DNA of 64,000 bases from Clostridium saccharoperbutylacetonicum N1-4(HMT) (GTDB lineage Bacteria; Bacillota; Clostridia; Clostridiales; Clostridiaceae). A model generated the notes under the pieces. It was not told the origin of the DNA. It saw nothing but the letters and a program-made list of their open reading frames with translations, and did not search any database. This document shows positions 8,765 to 17,352 of the stretch, piece by piece. The DNA lies in contig NC_020291.1 in the NCBI RefSeq assembly GCF_000340885.1, forward strand, positions 214,501 through 278,500. The letters run 5' to 3'. Each line of letters starts with the position of its first letter. Within the stretch, counting starts at the first letter, position 1. The translations under genes and the position numbers were made by a program.

Positions 8765-10384
8765 ATGAAAAAAGGTATTGCTGCTTCTAAGGGATATGCA
8801 ATAGGAAGAGTTTTCTTACAAGAACATGAGGAAATTGTTATTAATGATGCAAAAATTACAGATATAGGTGCAGAAAAAGAAAAAATGCAAAAAGCATTAG
8901 ATAGTTCTAAAGTACAATTAGAAACTATTAAAGCTAAAGCAGAAAAAGAAATGGGTGCAGAAAAAGCAGCAGTTTTTGAAGCACATATCACATTATTAGA
9001 TGATCCAGAATTTACTGGTGCAATGATGATGGAAATTGAAAATAATAATGTAAATGGATTAAAAGCAATTGATAATGTTACAAATACTTTTGTTGCTATA
9101 TTTGAATCGATGGACAATGAATACATGAGAGAAAGAGCTGCAGATATTAAAGATGTATCGAAGAGAATATTATCAAATTTTGCAGGTAAGGGCGGAGACT
9201 CTATTGCAATAAATGAAGATAATACAATTGTTGTAGCTCATGACTTAACACCATCGGATACAGCAGGTTTAGATAGAACTAAGGTTGTAGGATTTATTAC
9301 TAATATTGGTGGAAGAACTTCACATGCAGCTATAATGGCTAGAACTTTAGAAATTCCAGCTGTACTTGGATTAGGCGATATAACTAGTTGTGTTAAAACT
9401 GGAGACACAATTATAGTTGATGGATTAACAGGAGATGTAATTATAAATCCATCAGAAGAAGTTGTTGCAGAATATAAAGTTAAAAAAGATAAATTCCAAG
9501 CAGAGCAAGAAGAATTAAAGAAATTAATAAATGTTAAAACTACTACTAAATCAGGTAGAAGAATCGAAGTTTGTGGTAATATTGGAAAGCCAGAAGATGT
9601 TCTTGGTGTTTTAGCAAATGGTGGAGATGGAGTAGGATTATTTAGAACAGAATTCTTATATATGGATAGAGATAGTGCTCCAACTGAAGATGAACAATTC
9701 GAGTCTTATAAGTTTGTTCTTGAAAAAATGGAAGGTAAGCAAGTTGTTATAAGAACTTTAGATATTGGTGGAGATAAGACTCTTCCATACTTACCATTGC
9801 CAGAAGAAATGAATCCTTTCTTAGGATATAGAGCAATTAGACTTTGCTTAGACAGAAAAGATATATTTAAGGTTCAATTAAGAGCATTACTTAGAGCTTC
9901 AATACATGGTAATCTTGCAGTTATGTTCCCAATGATATCAGGATTACAAGAATTCGAGCAAGCAAAAGAAGTTGTTGAAGAGTGTAAAGCTGAATTGAAG
10001 GCTGAAGGAAAAGAATACTCAGAAAATATCCAATGGGGTATTATGGTTGAAATTCCAGCAGCAGCAGTTTATGCTGATGAATTGGCTAAACATGTTGATT
10101 TCTTCTCAATAGGAACAAATGATTTAATTCAATATACATTAGCAGCTGATAGAATGAGTGAAAAAGTATCATATCTTTATAATCCAATGCACCCAGCAGT
10201 GCTTAGATTAATAAAGATGACTATAGATGGAGCACATAAACATGGTAAGTGGGTTGGAATGTGCGGAGAAATGGCTGGAGATGAAGCAGCTATTCCAACA
10301 TTAGTTGAATATGGATTAGATGAGTTCTCAATGAGTGCTACATCAATCTTAAATGCTAAGAAAATAATGTTAGAGCAAGAATAA
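8765..10384 (+). CDS. ptsI: PTS enzyme I (phosphoenolpyruvate-protein phosphotransferase)
   Basis: Enzyme I takes phosphate from phosphoenolpyruvate and passes it to HPr, the first step of all PTS sugar uptake. The 539-residue protein has the phospho-histidine motif GGRTSHAAIMAR with His187. It also has the C-terminal PEP-binding TIM barrel with GLFRTEFLYMDR, FPMISG, GIMVEIPAA and FSIGTNDLIQYTL, and Cys in WVGMCGEMAGDEAA, which is the catalytic Cys of the family. AAGGAGGAG precedes ATG 8765. The gene is monocistronic here, with its own promoter and a strong terminator, and no ptsH beside it, as is common in clostridia. Confidence 0.96.
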   Translation: MKKGIAASKGYAIGRVFLQEHEEIVINDAKITDIGAEKEKMQKALDSSKVQLETIKAKAEKEMGAEKAAVFEAHITLLDDPEFTGAMMMEIENNNVNGLKAIDNVTNTFVAIFESMDNEYMRERAADIKDVSKRILSNFAGKGGDSIAINEDNTIVVAHDLTPSDTAGLDRTKVVGFITNIGGRTSHAAIMARTLEIPAVLGLGDITSCVKTGDTIIVDGLTGDVIINPSEEVVAEYKVKKDKFQAEQEELKKLINVKTTTKSGRRIEVCGNIGKPEDVLGVLANGGDGVGLFRTEFLYMDRDSAPTEDEQFESYKFVLEKMEGKQVVIRTLDIGGDKTLPYLPLPEEMNPFLGYRAIRLCLDRKDIFKVQLRALLRASIHGNLAVMFPMISGLQEFEQAKEVVEECKAELKAEGKEYSENIQWGIMVEIPAAAVYADELAKHVDFFSIGTNDLIQYTLAADRMSEKVSYLYNPMHPAVLRLIKMTIDGAHKHGKWVGMCGEMAGDEAAIPTLVEYGLDEFSMSATSILNAKKIMLEQE

Positions 10385-10407
10385 TATTGAATTTTTATAG
10401 AAAATAG

Positions 10408-10443
10408 AGGCTATCTCAAGTAATTGAGATAGCCTTAATTTTA
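10408..10443 (+). terminator. Intrinsic terminator of ptsI
   Basis: A perfect 12-bp stem (10408-10419 with 10424-10435) with a 4-base GTAA loop is followed by a T-rich tail. Confidence 0.9.
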
Positions 10444-10529
10444 ATATTTAATTGTAAGTAGCAGGTACAATATAATATACTATTAGAGTATAAGAGAATT
10501 ATATCTTAATTGTGATAGGGGATATATTT

Positions 10530-11804
10530 ATGGATAAAAGGGCTAAGAAGGCTTATGAAAAAGCTATGAATTATTATGAAAAAGGAAAAATAAATAAAGC
10601 ACTTGAATTGTGTGAAGAAGCATTATCAGAAGGATTAGATAATCCACTTGTTTTAAATTTTAAGGGGCTTTTGTTGTATCAAAAGGGAAATTTAAATGAA
10701 GCAGTTACCGTATGGAGAATAAACCATAAGATAAATAATGATGCCATTGCAGAAAATTACATTAGGGATTCTGAAATGGATGAAATGAGACAAGATTTAT
10801 ACAATGAGGCAGAGCAAGCTTTAAATCAATTAAAAATTACAAAGGCATTAGAGTTATTTATGAAATGTGCAGAAAGTGATTTTAATAGTATAGATGTAAA
10901 TACGAAGATTGCTTTATGTTACCAAAAGAAAGGTGATTTTTATAGAGCTAAAGAGTATGTTGATAAGGCTTTAATGATAGATGGAGATGCAATTTTAGCA
11001 AAATCTATTTATGAAGAGTTAAAACAAGAAGGAAATTATTCGAATTATAAAAAATCATCAAAAACATTTCTAGCTGTAATTATAGGATTAGTTTTAGCTC
11101 TTATAATAGGTGTTGGGGGATATTCGATAATTAAATTTAAGAATAGCAATTTGACAAATAATATATTAGCAGATAATACAGAGGAATCACAAAATAATGA
11201 GCAGAAATCTGAGGAAGATGCAAATAATTCAAAGCTAGTAGAACCAAATGATAAAGTTGAAGGGGAATCTAAAGCACAAATTGGGAGTACAAATTTAGAT
11301 AAAGAAAAATTGAAATTAATGATAGGTAATAATGATTTTGATGGAATATATGTTCAACTAAAAAACATTAAACAAGAGGAAATAAAACCTGAAGATAACG
11401 AGATATACAAAAAGGCTATTAGTTTAATGAAAGATGCTGGTATATCAAAATTCTATGAAGTTGGATTGAAGTATTTTAATCAAAATAATTATTCAGAGGC
11501 GAAGGATGAGTTAGACAAGGCGTATACATATTGTGAAGGAAGTAGTATAAAGGAGCACATTTGGTTTTATAGGGCAAGTAGTTATGCTAAATTATCAGAT
11601 GCTAATGAAGCGGTATCACAGTTTGAAAAATATTATGATAAGTATCCTAAAGGCGTATACACACAAGAAGCATTATATGAATTAGCATTGTTAACGAATA
11701 AAAGTGATAAAGAAAAAAGTAAAAAGTACGCAAATATGCTAATTAATAATTTTCCAAATTCAATTTATGTTAATGATAACATTGCAGCAATAGCAAGAAA
11801 TTAA
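10530..11804 (+). CDS. TPR protein with central membrane anchor
   Basis: This 424-residue protein has two TPR blocks separated by a transmembrane helix. The N-terminal block (residues 1-165) includes AMNYYEKGKINKALELCEEAL and CYQKKGDFYRAKEYVDKAL. The membrane segment is about residues 180-200 (FLAVIIGLVLALIIGVGGYS), followed by an acidic Asn/Glu-rich linker. A C-terminal block follows (YFNQNNYSEAKDELDKAY and FEKYYDKYPKGVYTQEALYEL), similar to outer-membrane assembly-type TPRs. ATG 10530 is preferred over GTG 10512 because the AGGGGA ribosome site lies between them. With no signal peptide, the N-terminal TPRs are cytoplasmic and the C-terminal block is probably outside. It has its own gene-end hairpin. 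Function unknown. Confidence 0.75.
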   Translation: MDKRAKKAYEKAMNYYEKGKINKALELCEEALSEGLDNPLVLNFKGLLLYQKGNLNEAVTVWRINHKINNDAIAENYIRDSEMDEMRQDLYNEAEQALNQLKITKALELFMKCAESDFNSIDVNTKIALCYQKKGDFYRAKEYVDKALMIDGDAILAKSIYEELKQEGNYSNYKKSSKTFLAVIIGLVLALIIGVGGYSIIKFKNSNLTNNILADNTEESQNNEQKSEEDANNSKLVEPNDKVEGESKAQIGSTNLDKEKLKLMIGNNDFDGIYVQLKNIKQEEIKPEDNEIYKKAISLMKDAGISKFYEVGLKYFNQNNYSEAKDELDKAYTYCEGSSIKEHIWFYRASSYAKLSDANEAVSQFEKYYDKYPKGVYTQEALYELALLTNKSDKEKSKKYANMLINNFPNSIYVNDNIAAIARN

Positions 11805-11826
11805 ATTTTTTATTTTTAATAAGAAA

Positions 11827-11870
11827 AGGGTAAGCTATATTTAAAGATTATTGTAGCCTACCCTATTTTT
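11827..11870. terminator. Bidirectional terminator between convergent genes
   Basis: AGGGTAAGCTA (11827-11837) pairs with TAGCCTACCCT (11854-11864) with one mismatch. A T-run follows on the + strand and an A-run precedes it, so it can serve the TPR gene and the convergent hydrolase gene. Confidence 0.75.
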
Positions 11871-11889
11871 ATGCAATTAATGTTAGAAA

Positions 11890-12498
11890 TTATGCTTTAA
11901 TTTTGAAAAATGTATGATGACCTATGGTCATCTCGTTCATTTTTTGAGTTTCTTTCATCCAATTACATGTTGCTGTAACTGGATTATAGAAGAATAAAGC
12001 ATCATTTGTGGGATCAGCACCTTTGATCGCATCGTATACCGCATTATAGCAATCTTGATCTGCAATGGCATTTATTTTACCATTTTTAACACAGGAAAAA
12101 GCATTTTTTTGAAAGATTACTTCTTTTATAGTATTTGGAAAATGTGGATCAATAGTACGATTTAATACTACAGAAGCAACGGCAACTTTTCCATTGTATG
12201 GCTCACCACCACTTTCAGCAAAAACAAGCTTTGCCATTAATTCTATATCTTCACCCGTTATATACAATTGTTGAGAGTTATGATTAAAAACTTGTAAAAC
12301 TTCCTCATTCTTTTGGTTAGATAGTAAATAACTTTTTATATTAGTATCTGAATGATTTTCATCGAATGTTTGACTAACTGATGTACTATTAGTTTTACTA
12401 CAAGTTTCATTTAAAGTTGCGGCAAAAACTAGTTTTGAATTAATAACGGAAAGATATAGTATTAAAGCAGTTACAAAAATACTACATTTCTTTTTCAT
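11890..12498 (-). CDS. SleB-like cell wall hydrolase (Hydrolase_2 family), secreted
   Basis: This 202-residue protein has a clear signal peptide (basic KKK, hydrophobic core to about residue 26, ending VFAA), then a low-complexity Ser/Asn-rich stretch. The catalytic domain covers about residues 80-200 and is of SleB/CwlJ type: MAKLVFAESGGEPYNGKVAV with the conserved Glu of AESGGEP, VVLNR, FPNTIKEVIFQKNAFSCV, and a C-terminal GHHTFFKI. Such enzymes cleave cortex or vegetative peptidoglycan, and many are lytic transglycosylases active in germination. There is no separate peptidoglycan-binding repeat, so it is a short version. The reverse-strand ribosome site AGGAGG lies 6-11 bases before the ATG. 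It is monocistronic, on the strand opposite to its neighbours. Confidence 0.85.
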   Translation of the reverse strand: MKKKCSIFVTALILYLSVINSKLVFAATLNETCSKTNSTSVSQTFDENHSDTNIKSYLLSNQKNEEVLQVFNHNSQQLYITGEDIELMAKLVFAESGGEPYNGKVAVASVVLNRTIDPHFPNTIKEVIFQKNAFSCVKNGKINAIADQDCYNAVYDAIKGADPTNDALFFYNPVTATCNWMKETQKMNEMTIGHHTFFKIKA

Positions 12499-12715
12499 AA
12501 AAAACCTCCTTTAGCATCGTGCAACAAATAATATTATTACCAAAGAAAGTAATTATATGCACTATTTATTTTAATAATCATTTATAGGCATAAGATAAAC
12601 TACAGAATTAAGAAAAAATTATTATAAAAATAATTAAAAAGTAAGAAAATTATAATTCTCTTTATACCAACACATATAGTATTTGTTGTATAATTTTAAT
12701 TAAGAGAGAATAGGG

Positions 12716-13576
12716 GTGAAGAATTTGCAAGAATTGTTATTAATGTTAGAAAAAAGCTTTTCTAATATGTCGTTATGGTCTGTCTTAGATATATTAGTTG
12801 TATCTTTTATATTCTATAAAGCGTATATGTTAATAAAAGAAACAAGAGCAGAGCAATTATTAAAAGGTATATTATTAATAGTAGCATTGATCCCAATAAG
12901 CTACTTATTAAAATTAGATATGTTATATTTTATTTTAAATAAGACATTAACTATTGGAGTATTATCTGTAATTATAATTTTCCAACCTGAAATAAGAAGA
13001 GCTTTGGAGCATTTGGGGAGAAGTGCCTTTGATGATAAACATTATATAAATGATAAAGAAACAGTGATGAAGACTATTAATGAGATAGCAGTTGCAGTAC
13101 AGAATTTATCAGAGGCTAAAACTGGAGCTTTAATAGTAATAGAACAAAGTACAGGACTTAATGAAGTAATTGGTGCAGGTACATTACTGGATGCAAATGT
13201 GACCTCAAATCTTTTAGAAAATATATTTGTAGTAAATACGCCTCTTCATGATGGAGCAACTATTATAAGAAATAATAGAATCTTAGCATCAGGATGTGTT
13301 CTTCCACTAACTGATAATAATACAATTAATAAAAAATTGGGAACAAGGCATAGAGCAGCACTTGGATTGTCAGAAGTATCAGATGCATTAATTATAATTG
13401 TGTCTGAGGAAACAGGAGTTGTATCTTTAGCTATAAATGGAAGAATTACAAGAGGTTATGATAAGGAAAGATTAAGTACTATATTAATAAAGATAATAGA
13501 AAATAGAGCTGAGAAGAAAGTTAAAACAGCAGGAGAGAAGGTGAAGTCGTGGATAAGGGTAAAAATAGAACGTTAA
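12716..13576 (+). CDS. cdaA: Diadenylate cyclase CdaA (membrane, DisA_N domain)
   Basis: CdaA joins two ATP molecules into cyclic di-AMP, the second messenger that controls potassium and osmolyte balance and cell-wall homeostasis. The 286-residue protein has three N-terminal hydrophobic segments (about residues 15-35, 45-62, 68-90), then the DAC domain with the DGA motif (HDGATII, Asp179 counted from 12716) and the RHR motif in GTRHRAALG. GTG 12716 is the outermost start; TTG 12725 (protein three codons shorter) is equally possible because AGGGGTG (12712-12718) would then be its ribosome site. The gene overlaps cdaR by 28 bases. The usual third gene of this operon, glmM, is here 27 kb away. 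Confidence 0.94.
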   Translation: MKNLQELLLMLEKSFSNMSLWSVLDILVVSFIFYKAYMLIKETRAEQLLKGILLIVALIPISYLLKLDMLYFILNKTLTIGVLSVIIIFQPEIRRALEHLGRSAFDDKHYINDKETVMKTINEIAVAVQNLSEAKTGALIVIEQSTGLNEVIGAGTLLDANVTSNLLENIFVVNTPLHDGATIIRNNRILASGCVLPLTDNNTINKKLGTRHRAALGLSEVSDALIIIVSEETGVVSLAINGRITRGYDKERLSTILIKIIENRAEKKVKTAGEKVKSWIRVKIER

Positions 13577-14769
13577 TTCCTAAGATAATTTGTTTACTTT
13601 TATCCTTTGGATTATGGCTGTATGTTTCAAATGTTGAAAATCCACAAAGAACCCACGAATTAACTAATGTTCCAGTGGAATTGATTAATGAGGATTCTTT
13701 AGCTGATTCTAAATTTGCAATTGTTAATAAGCAGCAATTTACAGTAGACTTGGAGTTAGAAGGTCCATCTAGTGAAGTGTTAAAAGTCAAAAAAGAGGAT
13801 TTTAAAATAGTTGTTGATATGTCTGCATATGCATTAAAAACTGGAGAGAATTTTATACCAGTTCAAATAATAAATGCTCCTCAGAAAATTAATATTAAAA
13901 ATAATGGATTATTAGGAATAAAGGTTAACTTAGAAGAATTGGAGAAAAAGGAATTTACAATAAAATCTAAAGTGAAGATTAAGTATAAAGAAAATATCTA
14001 CGAGAAGGAACAAGTGATAAGTCCAAAGGTTGTAACAGCTACAGGTGGGAAAAGTTCTATAGAAAGAATTAGTGAAGCTGTTTTAGTAGGAGAAGAAAAG
14101 GATGTAGATAAAGATAAGCAAAGCGATTATGAAATAAAATTTTTAGATGCTTATGGAAATGAAGTGAATAATATTGAAGCTGATAATAAGACTGCAAAAT
14201 TATCAATCTCTGTGACTAATGGAAAAGTAATACCTATAAATTTGAAAACTACGGGAAATATATCTAAAGGTTTTGTTTTGACTGGTTATGAGTTAAGCAA
14301 AAATAGTATAAATATACTGGGGGATAATCAAAATTTAAGCAAAGTACAAGCTGTGAATACTGAACCCGTGGACATATCATCATTGCAGGAAGATAGTGAA
14401 CTGGAGGTAAAACTAAGTTTGCCAGAGGGTATCACGGCTCAAGATGGAGAAGAAACTATTAAAGTTAAGTTTAAGGTTCAAAAAGAAGAAAGTGTAACTG
14501 AGAATATATCATGTAATGTTCAATATAGTAATTTAAATGAGAATTTATCATTGGATAACCAGAATATTACTACAAATGTGACATTAACAGGGATAAAATC
14601 TGCTTTAGATAAAATAAGTGCTAAAAATATAAATGTAACATTAGATTTATCTAATTTAAAAGATGAAGGAACATTTGAATATACACCAAAAGCAACACTT
14701 GTTGATGGGACTGATGTTACTATCTCAGAGATTGGAAGTGTAAAGGTAGTAGTTAAAAAGAAAAATTAA
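13549..14769 (+). CDS. cdaR: CdaR, YbbR-domain regulator of diadenylate cyclase
   Basis: This 406-residue protein has one N-terminal membrane helix (about residues 8-26, LIPKIICLLLSFGLWLYVS) and a long extracytoplasmic region built of repeated YbbR domains. Repeats can be seen by recurring segments such as VPVELINE, FTVDLELEGPSSEV, VTATGGKSSIERI, PINLKTTGNIS, LSLPEGI and NVTLTGIKSALDKI, suggesting four copies. CdaR binds CdaA at the membrane and modulates c-di-AMP synthesis. GTG 13549 is preceded by AGGAG and lies inside cdaA, so expression is coupled. A terminator follows 58 bases after the stop. Confidence 0.92.
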   Translation: MDKGKNRTLIPKIICLLLSFGLWLYVSNVENPQRTHELTNVPVELINEDSLADSKFAIVNKQQFTVDLELEGPSSEVLKVKKEDFKIVVDMSAYALKTGENFIPVQIINAPQKINIKNNGLLGIKVNLEELEKKEFTIKSKVKIKYKENIYEKEQVISPKVVTATGGKSSIERISEAVLVGEEKDVDKDKQSDYEIKFLDAYGNEVNNIEADNKTAKLSISVTNGKVIPINLKTTGNISKGFVLTGYELSKNSINILGDNQNLSKVQAVNTEPVDISSLQEDSELEVKLSLPEGITAQDGEETIKVKFKVQKEESVTENISCNVQYSNLNENLSLDNQNITTNVTLTGIKSALDKISAKNINVTLDLSNLKDEGTFEYTPKATLVDGTDVTISEIGSVKVVVKKKN

Positions 14770-14826
14770 TATAAAAAAATTTTTATGTTAAGTTTTAGTG
14801 AAATTATCACAATGAATAAAAAGTAT

Positions 14827-14870
14827 AGAAGTATAGTGCAAAAAATTATGTATTATACTTCTTTATTTTT
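14827..14870 (+). terminator. Intrinsic terminator of cdaA-cdaR
   Basis: AGAAGTATA (14827-14835) pairs with TATACTTCT (14854-14862); an 18-base loop lies between and TTATTTTTTT follows. It isolates the cdaAR operon from the type VII secretion island. Confidence 0.8.
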
Positions 14871-15009
14871 TTGCATTTATTTAAAAATAAAATTTAATTA
14901 AAATAATATATTTTTTTACTAGTTATAAATGCATAAAAATGTAGAATTTAATTGATAAATGGATGCTTAGTGTAAAATGTGTTAAATATATACAGAAAGT
15001 ATTCTTTTA

Positions 15010-15018
15010 TGTTATAAT
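15010..15018 (+). promoter_or_regulatory. Extended -10 promoter of esxA / T7SS island
   Basis: TGTTATAAT gives an extended -10 with TATAAT at 15013-15018, only 26 bases before the esxA ATG, leaving a short leader. No good -35 is seen. It lies after the cdaAR terminator, so the island starts with its own promoter. Confidence 0.65.
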
Positions 15019-15044
15019 TGCTAGCTGAAGGGAGAGGATTGATT

Positions 15045-15347
15045 ATGGCAAATCAAGGACAAATTAGAATTACACCAGAAAGAATGTTCGAAAGAGCTAA
15101 GGAATATCTTGGAGAGGCAGAAGCTATTGGACAAGTTATCAGTAAAATGGATACGTTGATAAATGAATTACAAAGTGAATGGGAAGGTCAAGCAAGTGCA
15201 AAATTTGCAGATCAATATAATGAATTAAAACCAAGTTTTCAAAAAATGCAAGAACTTACAGAAACAATAGCTAAACAATTACAACAAACTGGCAATGCTA
15301 TGCAACAAATGGATCAAGACATTGCAAATCAATTTGGAGTAAGATAA
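15045..15347 (+). CDS. esxA: WXG100 protein EsxA, T7SS substrate
   Basis: This 100-residue helical hairpin protein has the WXG turn as W46-E47-G48 (LQSEWEGQAS), the hallmark of ESAT-6/WXG100 proteins exported by type VII secretion. Helix 1 covers about residues 10-42 and helix 2 about 52-90, ending QFGVR. It has no cysteine and no signal peptide, as expected. ATG 15045 is chosen because GGGAGAGGA lies just upstream; an in-frame TTG at 15018 falls within the -10 element. It is the first gene of the island and is directly followed by a terminator, so it is probably made in excess over the membrane machinery. Confidence 0.95.
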   Translation: MANQGQIRITPERMFERAKEYLGEAEAIGQVISKMDTLINELQSEWEGQASAKFADQYNELKPSFQKMQELTETIAKQLQQTGNAMQQMDQDIANQFGVR

Positions 15348-15375
15348 AAAAAGAGATGTACATCATCTCTTTTTT
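15347..15375 (+). terminator. Terminator/attenuator between esxA and the T7SS machinery genes
   Basis: A perfect 12-bp stem (15347-15358 with 15364-15375) with a 5-base loop begins at the esxA stop codon; its 3' arm ends in six T. It lies 12 bases before the essA ATG. No new promoter is visible after it, so downstream genes probably depend on read-through. Confidence 0.85.
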
Positions 15376-15386
15376 AGGAGTTAACA

Positions 15387-15896
15387 ATGAAAAAAATTAT
15401 AATATTATTTGTAATGGCGTTTATGTATATATTTAATATTACTGAGATATATGCAGAAGATGGACTTAAAATAGATTCTAAATCATTGCAAGGGAGTGGT
15501 AATGAGGCATATATATCAGTTACAGATATATATGGGATTCCTTTGTTCACAGAAAAGGTTATAAAGAATAAAAAAGAAAATGATCAAAAGAAAAAAGCAG
15601 AGTTGAATGAAATAAACAACAATGTATTTCTAAAGGTAACATCGACAAATAATGATACAAGTGAAGAAGTTAGAAAATTAGCTGAAAGTTATAATTTGTT
15701 TGTTAAACCTACAGAACATGCAAAGATTAAATATATGCAGGAAAATAGTAGTGATGGAGTATTAAAAGTATCAATCAGCATAATAATGTTATGTATGCTA
15801 ACAGCCATATTAACAAGAAAATATCATAAACATAAAAGTCAAAAGGAAGATTATAGTAATGAATATAAAGATTACGATAGACCTGAGAGCATATAG
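15387..15896 (+). CDS. essA: EssA-like T7SS membrane protein
   Basis: The 169-residue protein has an N-terminal signal-like helix (residues 3-20, ending IYAED), an extracytoplasmic stretch rich in Asn and Lys, a C-terminal membrane helix at about residues 133-152 (SISIIMLCMLTAILT), and a short charged cytoplasmic tail. This two-ended topology, the size and the position between esxA and esaB/yukD match EssA of firmicute type VIIb secretion systems. Sequence conservation in this family is low, so the call rests on topology and order. GGAG precedes ATG 15387. The last 38 bases overlap the next gene. Confidence 0.7.
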   Translation: MKKIIILFVMAFMYIFNITEIYAEDGLKIDSKSLQGSGNEAYISVTDIYGIPLFTEKVIKNKKENDQKKKAELNEINNNVFLKVTSTNNDTSEEVRKLAESYNLFVKPTEHAKIKYMQENSSDGVLKVSISIIMLCMLTAILTRKYHKHKSQKEDYSNEYKDYDRPESI

Positions 15897-16098
15897 AAAA
15901 GGAGTATTTGATATCTCTGTAAATAGTGAACAAATAATAATTGAATGTTTGAAGATAATAAGTGAAAGTCAAAATTTAAGCTTAAACTTACTAGAAATAA
16001 ATTATTGTAAATCAAAAAGAGAGAAAAAGGCAGTATCTGTATATAGTAGTTTTAAAGAAAGCAATATCTATACAGGAGATATATTAGAATTTATATAA
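15859..16098 (+). CDS. esaB: EsaB/YukD ubiquitin-like T7SS component
   Basis: The 79-residue protein MNIKITIDLRAYRKGVFDIS... ends TGDILEFI, the beta-grasp (ubiquitin-like) pattern of YukD/EsaB: two N-terminal strands, a helix around SEQIIIECLKIISESQ, and a terminal strand. EsaB is a small cytoplasmic regulator or accessory component of type VIIb secretion. The start is within essA (38-base overlap) and the gene is followed after 13 bases by essB, so the three are coupled. The gene order essA-esaB-essB-essC is that of Staphylococcus. Confidence 0.85.
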   Translation: MNIKITIDLRAYRKGVFDISVNSEQIIIECLKIISESQNLSLNLLEINYCKSKREKKAVSVYSSFKESNIYTGDILEFI

Positions 16099-16111
16099 AG
16101 GATAATTATAG

Positions 16112-17344
16112 ATGAATGATAATAAATTGGAAGTAGTATTAAAAATATCAGATTTAAAAGCAAAGAACAGTATTGAAATCAATAGAATAGCATACGAGCA
16201 TAGATATCTAGTTCCTTGTGAATTAGATATTCAAGAAGAAGAAGTTAAATTTATATATGATTTAAATGGATTGAAACTTTTTAGTGAGATAAAGAATGCA
16301 AAGCTTGTTGATAAATTGAGGGTAGCTATAAATATAAGTGATTTATTTGAAGTACTAGATGAATACTCATTTGATTTAAATCCTAATAATTTATATTGTG
16401 ATTATAATTTTAATGTGAAGATTTTAGGAAGAGATATAAAGCTAGAAGAAGAAATTATAAATTATGAGGAAATGGTGCTTGAATATAAAAGCATAATTGG
16501 GTATATATTCAATTATGAGTACTCATATGATGATTTTTATAATGGGGGACTAGATTTAATAAAAGCTAATAAGCATATAAAAAAATATGCATTGCTTAAT
16601 AGTATTAAAGAAATACGGGATGAGCTTTTAGTAGAGTTACAAGAACAAGAACGAAATCAAAGAGAAAACTATATAGAAATAAAATTAAGAAGCTTAAAAA
16701 TAAGAAAATATAGTATTGTTGGTATGAGCATAATAATTTTAGGATTATTAGTATACATGATTTATAATTCTATTTTCTTAAATCCATATTATTTAAATAT
16801 AATAAAAGCCAACAATTATTATATGACAAAAGATTATGAAGGTGTAATTAAAAGCCTTGAATCAACAAGAGGATTAAAGCTTGATAAAGAATCTAAGTAT
16901 AAACTTGCATATTCTTATATAATATCTGAAAACCTTTCGGATGCACAAAAGAAAAATATAATAGCAAATCTAGATGCAAAAAGTGATGAAAATATTTTGG
17001 ATTATTGGATTGCATTAGGAAAATCTAAATATGATGAAGCAATAGACTTATCTAAAAAGCTGCAAGATGATGAATTGACGTTATATGCTCTTTTAAATAA
17101 AGATAAATACATTCAGGATAATAATAAGATGACAGGTGAAGAAAAGCAGAAAGAAAAAGAAGCTATCAAATCTGAAATTGATAAATTAACAAAAGAGCTT
17201 AATGGAAATAATACGTTTCAAAAAAATTCAGTGAATGATAAAAAAGCTGAAAATACAAACGGAAATTCAACAAAGGAAGAAGTAGCTAAGGATAAAAATT
17301 CAAGTGAATCAAGTGGATTGAGTTTGGTTCCGAGCTCTAATTAG
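16112..17344 (+). CDS. essB: EssB/YukC T7SS membrane protein (pseudokinase fold)
   Basis: This 410-residue component has an N-terminal cytoplasmic domain of pseudokinase type (residues 1-195; LVPCELDIQEEEVKFIYDL, LYCDYNFNVKILGRDIK). A single membrane helix follows at about residues 199-222 (SIVGMSIIILGLLVYMIYNS), then an extracytoplasmic helical domain with NPYYLNIIKANNYYMTKDYEGVI, and finally a Lys/Asn-rich low-complexity tail. This is the standard YukC/EssB organisation; it dimerises and links EssC with the rest of the complex. It follows esaB after 13 bases and ends 8 bases before essC. The tail after about residue 340 is variable in the family. Confidence 0.9.
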   Translation: MNDNKLEVVLKISDLKAKNSIEINRIAYEHRYLVPCELDIQEEEVKFIYDLNGLKLFSEIKNAKLVDKLRVAINISDLFEVLDEYSFDLNPNNLYCDYNFNVKILGRDIKLEEEIINYEEMVLEYKSIIGYIFNYEYSYDDFYNGGLDLIKANKHIKKYALLNSIKEIRDELLVELQEQERNQRENYIEIKLRSLKIRKYSIVGMSIIILGLLVYMIYNSIFLNPYYLNIIKANNYYMTKDYEGVIKSLESTRGLKLDKESKYKLAYSYIISENLSDAQKKNIIANLDAKSDENILDYWIALGKSKYDEAIDLSKKLQDDELTLYALLNKDKYIQDNNKMTGEEKQKEKEAIKSEIDKLTKELNGNNTFQKNSVNDKKAENTNGNSTKEEVAKDKNSSESSGLSLVPSSN

Positions 17345-17352
17345 GAGGAAAA

